Notes under the pieces: model-generated
Database searches by the model: none
Told to the model about the DNA's origin: nothing
What the model saw: only the letters and a program-made list of their open reading frames with translations
Position numbers and translations under genes: made by a program
Shown here: positions 14,453 through 19,355 of the stretch, piece by piece
Layout of the letters: each line of letters starts with the position of its first letter
Numbering within the stretch: position 1 is the first letter of the stretch
Assembly (NCBI GenBank): GCA_937891015.1
Contig: CALAPY010000051.1
Coordinates: 1 to 19,355 of the forward strand
Origin: UBA2108 sp002713215
GTDB lineage: Bacteria; Bacteroidota; Bacteroidia; Flavobacteriales_G; Salibacteraceae
Direction of reading: 5' to 3'
DNA length: 19,355 bases

Positions 14453-16255
14453 ATGAACGCAAATCTTTTAAATCAGTATTTCGATTCGGCCAGGCAAGCT
14501 CCATTGGCCATAAGCTATCAGGAAATTGAACAGTTGGTTGAACTCAAGGGAAATATAGGGGGCAACTCATCAACCGGGTTCGGGTTAAACAGCATAATCA
14601 TTCTATCGGTTGCGGTGTTGTCTGCATTGGGTTGGTATGTGATGAGCCCTGGCGCAACAGAGCAAGAATTCACCCAAGTACCTGCCGTTGAACAACAGAC
14701 TGCCCTGGCTGAAAACGAACCGGAAAAACCCAACGAAAATGCAATTGTGCCGGTGGAGCAAGTCGGTGAAGATGACAAAACCAAAAAGAAGAAAGAGGTA
14801 AAGAAACCGCATGCTCCTAAGACCATTCACAAGTTAAGGGCTAAAAAGGTAAAAACCTCCCTGGCAGTGCAAAAACAGGTAATGAAGACGAAAGTCAAAA
14901 AGCCAGCCTGGTGGCCGCACTCAGAAGGTTCAAAGGCGATAGAAGTAAAAGAGTTTCCTATTCTTGAAGCTGCCCTGGATACCGTAAAGAAGGAGAACAG
15001 GGACAAGATTGATGGACAGAGTAAAACGCTGGTTAGGGAACTGTCTACGGAGGACATTGAATGGTTGGTGCTCAATCATGCCAATGGAAACATTGAAGTG
15101 GTTACCTGGGACAATCCAAGTATCGAACTTACTTCGGTAATTACGGTAGAAGCTAGGGACGAAGAAGATGAGCAATTGGCCCTTGAGGATTTTAACCTGG
15201 AACTAAAGAAGGAAAAAAACAATGCTGTGGTAGAAAACAACTGGGATAAGTACAACAGCACCAATTGCAGTTGTTTGAGTTATAAGACCAAAATTAAGAC
15301 CGATAAAGGGGAAAGGATCAAGGTTAAAAAGGTATTGATCGATTATACCGTAAAGGTACCCAAAGACTTAAACCTGAGTTTGAAGAACAGCTACGGAAAC
15401 ATTACAATACCTGATTATTCCGGAGAAGTAAAAGCACGTCTCTTTCAAGGAGACATAGCTACAGGGGAACTAACCGGAAAACTTACCCTATCCGAAAAGT
15501 ATGGATCGGCCAAGATCAGCGGTTTTAGAGAAGGGGAGGTATACCTGTTTCAAGGTAGAGCCGATTTGGGTAAATCGGAATCACTGGATCTGACCACCAA
15601 GTATTCAAAGGTGAATATGATTTCTACGGGAAATATGGAGCTATCAGCCTTTCAAAGCAAATTGAATTGCACCGAGGGGGTTCGGGGGTTGAAAGGAAAA
15701 GCCAGTTATACACAGGTGGTCATTGGGGAAGCAGCCGATACAGTAGACCTATCCATGTTTCAATCGTCGATAAGTGCCAAGCAAATGGACTACCTGGATT
15801 TAAGTTCTTCCTATAGTCAAACCAATGTTCAGGAGGTGAAGTACATGAATATCTCCAAAGCCTTTCAAGGCAAGTTTTCATTGGGTAAGGTTGGTACTAT
15901 AAGGGGATCTGCCCAATACAGCAAGTTTGAAATTGAAGAAGTGGGCAATGCCATTGATTTAGATATGTTTCAAGGAAAACTGGACGTTGATTACATTTCG
16001 AGTTCGTTTAGCAAAGTTGATGTTGACGGTAAATACACGACAGTATCGCTTCAGGTAGATCCGGAGGCCAAGTATGCCTTTGATGCGGAAACCAGTTATT
16101 CTTCGCTCCATCTGCCTTCCAAAGATTTTGAGGTAAAATACAGAAGCCGGGTAAACCAAAGTTTGGATTTAAAAGCCCTCTATAATGGAGCCCTGGCCGA
16201 TGGGAACTCATCCATTCGTATTAAGAGCTTTCAGGGGAATATTAGCTTGAAGTAA
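14453..16255 (+). CDS. Membrane anti-sigma-like protein with extracytoplasmic beta-repeat (DUF4097-like) domain
   Basis: 600 residues from ATG 14453; a GTG 9 bases upstream is an alternative. Residues 1-43 are cytoplasmic (NLLNQYFDSARQAPLAISYQ, a pattern seen in Bacteroidota anti-sigma-type proteins), then one membrane helix (about 45-65). A Lys/Glu/Pro-rich spacer (70-170) follows, then a beta-rich domain (about 200-600). This domain repeats two alternating signatures, [K/S]YS-x3-[VI] and hydrophobic-x-FQ[G/S]-x-[LI]. The FQ phenylalanines fall at 331, 366, 400, 436, 471, 506 and 593, a period of 34-36 residues, as in a beta-solenoid of the DUF4097/head-GIN type. By position and topology it should hold the upstream sigma factor at the membrane and release it on an envelope signal. 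Anti-sigma activity is inferred from context. Confidence 0.82.
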   Translation: MNANLLNQYFDSARQAPLAISYQEIEQLVELKGNIGGNSSTGFGLNSIIILSVAVLSALGWYVMSPGATEQEFTQVPAVEQQTALAENEPEKPNENAIVPVEQVGEDDKTKKKKEVKKPHAPKTIHKLRAKKVKTSLAVQKQVMKTKVKKPAWWPHSEGSKAIEVKEFPILEAALDTVKKENRDKIDGQSKTLVRELSTEDIEWLVLNHANGNIEVVTWDNPSIELTSVITVEARDEEDEQLALEDFNLELKKEKNNAVVENNWDKYNSTNCSCLSYKTKIKTDKGERIKVKKVLIDYTVKVPKDLNLSLKNSYGNITIPDYSGEVKARLFQGDIATGELTGKLTLSEKYGSAKISGFREGEVYLFQGRADLGKSESLDLTTKYSKVNMISTGNMELSAFQSKLNCTEGVRGLKGKASYTQVVIGEAADTVDLSMFQSSISAKQMDYLDLSSSYSQTNVQEVKYMNISKAFQGKFSLGKVGTIRGSAQYSKFEIEEVGNAIDLDMFQGKLDVDYISSSFSKVDVDGKYTTVSLQVDPEAKYAFDAETSYSSLHLPSKDFEVKYRSRVNQSLDLKALYNGALADGNSSIRIKSFQGNISLK

Positions 16256-16277
16256 AGGTTGATTTCGTTAAGCCAAT

Positions 16278-16314
16278 CACAACTAACGCAGATTTCAAAT
16301 CTGCGTTAGTTGTG
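16278..16314. terminator. Perfect hairpin between convergent genes
   Basis: Two perfectly complementary 18-base arms (16278-16295 and 16297-16314) are separated by one base. The element lies 22 bases after the anti-sigma stop and 17 bases before the stop of the convergent glucanase gene. It is well placed to end transcription from both sides. There is no strong T tract, so it may instead be a dispersed palindromic (REP-like) element. Confidence 0.65.
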
Positions 16315-16331
16315 GGTTCAGAAATTCTACG

Positions 16332-17909
16332 CTATTCGACGATTAATTTTTCTCTAACGATTACCTCTGCTTTGTGATTTATTAGATGAACAAGATACAC
16401 ACCGGCGGGCAGTTTGTTCCCGATGTCAACGGCATCACCACTATCGAATTTAGTGGATAACATCTTTTTTCCGGAAGCTATCTCGAAGAATTCTACGGCG
16501 TATGAATTGCTATTATAGCCGTTCAAATTAATGAATAGCATATCCTTCAGTGGATTTGGATACAATTTAATTTCATTGGATTGAGCCACTGCGTGGGAAC
16601 TGGTAGCATGGTTCATTCCACCAATAAAAATGGTTAGACTATCCGTTTGAACCGTATGAACCGACGAGGATTGTTTGAATACATCGTCATAGGCAAACCC
16701 GTACGAAAAATTATTGACGCTAATTCCGTAGCTATGCCAAAACTTAGCATACCAGTTATAGGGAAAAGTTTTGTAGTAGCTAGCTGTATCCCCCCAGTTT
16801 TGTACTCCAGGGTTAGCAGTGGTTACGTCAATAACGTGCCGGTTGATTGCAGCACAAATTTGTGCTTGCATGGCTTTATCTACAATAGCATTGTTGTTGG
16901 CTTGATTAAGAACACCTTTTCCTTCAAAAGCTTCCTGGGTGGTGGGCTTTCTGGTTATTGTTGCCGTAACACCTACAAATGCTGCAGGGCATTGGCTCTG
17001 GCAATTCATTTTTAGCGTATCGTTCGATACATTTCCCTTCCAAATGCCATTCTCTCCAGCATCAAAATCCAAATCCTGAGAACTGTATTTGTTCCAGATG
17101 GCATCAATGTAGGACTTGAAATAATGCTGGTATGGTCCCTTAGGAATTCCTGAAATGGAACCATCCGAAAAATCAGCTGTCTTTGATGGCTGGGTGATAA
17201 GGCCCTTTGCCGTGTCGATGCAATTTTTAAAGGTATCTGGTGCATTTTGCATATACGTTGATAGCACCGTTTGATTCGATACTTGCTCACCCACATGCAA
17301 CGGAGCCGACAACCCATCACCATAGAGTTTCATGGCCATAGGGCGTTGATAGAAATCTACTCTTGTGGTGTTACCATAGAATCCACTATTGTCATACGTA
17401 AGTTCAATGATTTCGTATTCAATTCCACGGTTGGGATCTGTGAGATTTGAACTGCTGGGCGCTGCGTAACCAAAAACGGTATCCTGCCCAAAAAAGTAGA
17501 GGTAAAGCTGACTCTTCAATGAAAAGAACATACGGCAACCTTGTATTTTATCCAACATAAACTTACGGTTGGTTATGTCACTCAGTTTTGTAAAACAATT
17601 GGCGTACTTTCCATTTCCCCCAGGCCCCTTATCGCCATTGTAAATTGGCCCTTGAACCGTATTGTTGGAAAGCTTCATTGGCTTTTGCTGTCCAGTGGTA
17701 AGATCTATCCAAATGTAATTTTTGTTTGTTGTTAAGTCCTGGCCAACTACACAAACGAAAATATTGGAATCTGGAGTTCCTGTATGGTTTACTATAGTAA
17801 CTGGAAAAGACTGAGCAAACAAATTCACGCTCCCCAAGCAAAACATCATGATTACTAGGGCTGTTTTTATTGTAAGAAGCCCATTAGCATTAAGCATTGA
17901 ACATTTCAT
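16332..17909 (-). CDS. T9SS-exported GH64-type beta-1,3-glucanase
   Basis: 525 residues. The signal peptide covers about 1-33 (ending LFAQS); ATG 17897 is a possible second start. Residues about 35-430 match the GH64/thaumatin-like fold: GCRMFFSLKSQLYLYFFG, DPNRGIEYEIIELTYDNSG, RVDFYQRP, then 'YIDAIWNKYSSQDLDF' and 'NWYAKFWHSYGISVNNFSYGF'. In GH64 laminaripentaose-producing enzymes the catalytic Glu and Asp lie 16 residues apart; here E169 and D185 keep that spacing. The C-terminal domain (about 448-525), starting IKLYPNP and ending VREKLIVE, is a T9SS type A sorting domain. The enzyme is therefore likely exported to the surface or medium, where it would cut beta-1,3-glucan of fungi or algae. 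The neighbouring genes are not a glucan-use cluster. Confidence 0.88.
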   Translation of the reverse strand: MKCSMLNANGLLTIKTALVIMMFCLGSVNLFAQSFPVTIVNHTGTPDSNIFVCVVGQDLTTNKNYIWIDLTTGQQKPMKLSNNTVQGPIYNGDKGPGGNGKYANCFTKLSDITNRKFMLDKIQGCRMFFSLKSQLYLYFFGQDTVFGYAAPSSSNLTDPNRGIEYEIIELTYDNSGFYGNTTRVDFYQRPMAMKLYGDGLSAPLHVGEQVSNQTVLSTYMQNAPDTFKNCIDTAKGLITQPSKTADFSDGSISGIPKGPYQHYFKSYIDAIWNKYSSQDLDFDAGENGIWKGNVSNDTLKMNCQSQCPAAFVGVTATITRKPTTQEAFEGKGVLNQANNNAIVDKAMQAQICAAINRHVIDVTTANPGVQNWGDTASYYKTFPYNWYAKFWHSYGISVNNFSYGFAYDDVFKQSSSVHTVQTDSLTIFIGGMNHATSSHAVAQSNEIKLYPNPLKDMLFINLNGYNSNSYAVEFFEIASGKKMLSTKFDSGDAVDIGNKLPAGVYLVHLINHKAEVIVREKLIVE

Positions 17910-18028
17910 ATCGAGTGTTTAAAGGTAAATCTATGATATATTTTAATAAGATCATCATGTTTTATAAACCTAGCTAGCATTAAGGGGTATTTTGCTCGCT
18001 CTTTGGGTCTCGGGATTGGGCAACTTTG

Positions 18029-18088
18029 GCCGATGAAAATTCGTCGATTCGTATTAAAAGCTTTCGGGGGAATTTTAGTTTGAAGTAG
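18029..18088 (+). pseudogene. 3' remnant of an anti-sigma/DUF4097-type gene
   Basis: This stretch reads ADENSSIRIKSFRGNFSLK and a stop, against ADGNSSIRIKSFQGNISLK and a stop at the end of the gene at 14453-16255. I count 51 of 60 bases identical. Homology begins near 18028 and fades at the stop codon. Upstream of it, in the same frame, no further similarity is visible, so only the tail remains. It lies in the 201-base gap between the glucanase and the protease genes, which otherwise has no gene. Confidence 0.7.
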
Positions 18089-18110
18089 AGCAGGTTTAGG
18101 TTGTTTTAAT

Positions 18111-19253
18111 CTACGCGTCTTCATCTGGGTCAGGTGGATCATGAGACTCCGCAACAGGTGGAGGAGCTTGAGTTAGCGGTGGGGTAGACTCTCCTACACC
18201 TGTTAATTCCCTTGATGGAGTTTCGGCGGCAACTGGTCCTTCCATTGTGGCACCAGCAGCATGGTCGCCTACTACAGCAACAGGAGTTCCCATTGCTGGA
18301 CCTTCAGGTGCATGCGAAGTTCCCATGATCATGGCAGCCCAGGTATCAGCATTTTTTAAGAGTCCAAAGCTTGTTGATGGATCTGAATCCTGAACGGCTG
18401 CTCCAGGACGTCTTCCAGCCATTACTTCTGCTTTATCGGCTTTGAAATAGGTTAAAAAATCAGCGGTTGCCAGAACCGAATGAGACAATTCATGAACTAG
18501 AGTCCAAGTCTTATGAAAAAGATTGGAGTCGGTATCGTGATCACTTCTGTGATCATCGGGATCAAACATACTTGCATTTATGCTAATTGGCCTAGCCCTG
18601 GCTGCACTTTCGAAACCGCTCGTTGCAAGCGCCATAAAATCCGCTCTTTTTCCACTGGTTTGCCCTGAAGGTCCTCCAACGGTTAGCTCCATTGGAATAA
18701 GATCAACATGTGCAAGAATTTGCCTTAATCCGTCGAGAACAATTCCCCGTAAACCAGCTAGGTCATTCGCTAGTGGTGAACGTTTAAAAAACGACCTCAA
18801 CGAACCTGGATCTGACGTTACCCTCGCCATAGCAGCTTCAATCCTTGCAACAGCTCTTACTTTTATGGTTTGAAAATGAGCCGTTTGTGCTTCCGTGATC
18901 TGAACACCCGCTCCTATGGCTTGACGGTTGGTCGAAGGGGAGGGAATATACTTGGCTATTTTCGCTTCTAGTTCTTCAAGGGTAATTTCTGAAGTAGGTT
19001 TTCTTAACGAATTTATGGAATGGTTAACTGTTGCTCGGCCATGCCTTTTTACCAGTATTAGGTATTCAGCTTGTTCTAACCGTTGGATCACCGGGTTAGT
19101 TGGGGTTACATTCCTCAGGGGCTGATTTGCCATCAACTGTATCGTTTGAATCCTTTTGCTTTCGGGCCGGTTGTCCTTAAAGGAATGGCGCTGGCTGCCA
19201 TTAGAAATATTACTTTCCGGAGCAGTCTGGCTTCTATGTTCCCTCACATGCAT
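18111..19253 (-). CDS. Putative aspzincin (M35-like) metalloprotease effector with eCIS-type N-terminal motif
   Basis: 380 residues, ATG start. There is no signal peptide and the N-terminal ~60 residues are disordered and polar. They include FKDNRPESKRIQTIQLMANQ (25-44) and PVIQR (54-58), a pattern recalling Bacteroidota proteins tied to extracellular contractile injection systems (eCIS; DUF4157 neighbourhood). DUF4157 itself is not seen. Residues about 180-310 hold the catalytic region: HELSH (254-258), the downstream Asp of an ATAD motif (D265, equivalent to the third zinc ligand of aspzincins) and NADTW (301-305), which matches the family's NADSY. These features fit M35/Lys-N-like zinc peptidases. 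The C-terminal 70 residues are Pro/Gly/Asp-rich. No other injection-system gene lies in the window. The protease call is fairly firm; the effector role is inference. Confidence 0.75.
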   Translation of the reverse strand: MHVREHRSQTAPESNISNGSQRHSFKDNRPESKRIQTIQLMANQPLRNVTPTNPVIQRLEQAEYLILVKRHGRATVNHSINSLRKPTSEITLEELEAKIAKYIPSPSTNRQAIGAGVQITEAQTAHFQTIKVRAVARIEAAMARVTSDPGSLRSFFKRSPLANDLAGLRGIVLDGLRQILAHVDLIPMELTVGGPSGQTSGKRADFMALATSGFESAARARPISINASMFDPDDHRSDHDTDSNLFHKTWTLVHELSHSVLATADFLTYFKADKAEVMAGRRPGAAVQDSDPSTSFGLLKNADTWAAMIMGTSHAPEGPAMGTPVAVVGDHAAGATMEGPVAAETPSRELTGVGESTPPLTQAPPPVAESHDPPDPDEDA

Positions 19254-19263
19254 AATACTGACG

Positions 19264-19293
19264 CAAAGTAATATCCTGAATTGGAAATTTCAA
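19264..19293 (-). promoter_or_regulatory. TTG-N19-TTACTTTG promoter of the M35-like gene
   Basis: On the minus strand, TTG (19293-19291), a 19-base spacer and TTACTTTG (19271-19264), one mismatch from TAnnTTTG at the classical spacing. It lies 10 bases before the ATG at 19253, so the leader is very short. The rest of the terminal 102 bases shows no gene. Confidence 0.5.
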
Positions 19294-19355
19294 TTGGGGA
19301 TTCCCCGCAATTTCCTAGTTTGTGGCAAGATTTTCATTGAATAGGTTATTTAATA

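Noticed and set aside
14518..15264. Several minus-strand open frames opposite the anti-sigma gene
   Set aside because: Low-complexity Ser/Phe-rich products caused by the Lys/Glu-rich coding strand; no start context or motif.
15425..16240. Nucleotide-level tandem repeat array in the anti-sigma gene
   Set aside because: The repetition is at protein level (FQG and YS motifs with varied codons), not a DNA satellite or CRISPR.
18580..19344. + strand open frames opposite the M35-like gene
   Set aside because: They oppose a coding frame with a complete HExxH catalytic region and a good promoter; no recognisable products.

Overview
The window comes from a member of the phylum Bacteroidota, probably a free-living flavobacterial or cytophagal relative. 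The evidence is a type IX secretion (T9SS) sorting domain, a LytS/LytTR pair with Bacteroidota-style sequence, a surface protein of the 'SHxxGG' cell-surface family, and AT-rich intergenic DNA with matches to the phylum's promoter (TTG-N17-23-TAnnTTTG). I saw no rRNA, tRNA, CRISPR array or insertion sequence, and the region reads as chromosomal.

Layout. 1-1763 (-) is the 5' part of a large secreted Ig-like surface protein that runs off the left edge; no + strand ORF there is real. 2013-4850 (+) encodes an unusual protein: two PstS-like phosphate-binding-type domains, a PEGA-like linker and a C-terminal outer-membrane barrel. A possible 44-residue gene (4948-5082) precedes 5157-7016 (+), a GT39-type membrane glycosyltransferase that ends in a CBM36/60-like carbohydrate-binding domain. 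Next comes a cold-response-like group: a cold-shock-domain protein (7108-7554), a small Cys-rich lipoprotein (7606-7806) and a DEAD-box-family RNA helicase with DEVD in motif II (7867-9225). A MerT-like small membrane protein (9244-9597, -) is divergent from an MsbA-type ABC exporter (9759-11498, +). A long imperfect hairpin (11501-11592) separates the exporter from a PepSY-like periplasmic protein (11624-11977, +).

Regulatory block. A LytTR response regulator and LytS-type histidine kinase (11961-13707, -) overlap as an operon. They diverge from a sigma factor (13887-14435, +) followed 17 bases later by its likely anti-sigma partner (14453-16255, +). The anti-sigma protein's extracytoplasmic part is a regular beta-repeat with a period of about 35 residues. 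The shared upstream region carries two pairs of direct repeats spaced 20-21 bases apart.

Right end. A perfect 18-bp-arm hairpin (16278-16314) lies between the anti-sigma gene and a convergent T9SS-exported GH64-type beta-1,3-glucanase (16332-17909, -). A 60-base piece at 18029-18088 (+) is a diverged copy of the 3' end of the anti-sigma gene, a scar of duplication or rearrangement. The last gene (18111-19253, -) encodes an HExxH protease resembling aspzincin/M35 peptidases. It has no signal peptide and has an N-terminal motif of the kind seen on Bacteroidota proteins linked to extracellular contractile injection systems.

The most unusual items are the PstS-PstS-porin fusion, the M35-like putative effector, the GT39-CBM fusion, and the sigma/anti-sigma beta-repeat system with its duplicated tail.
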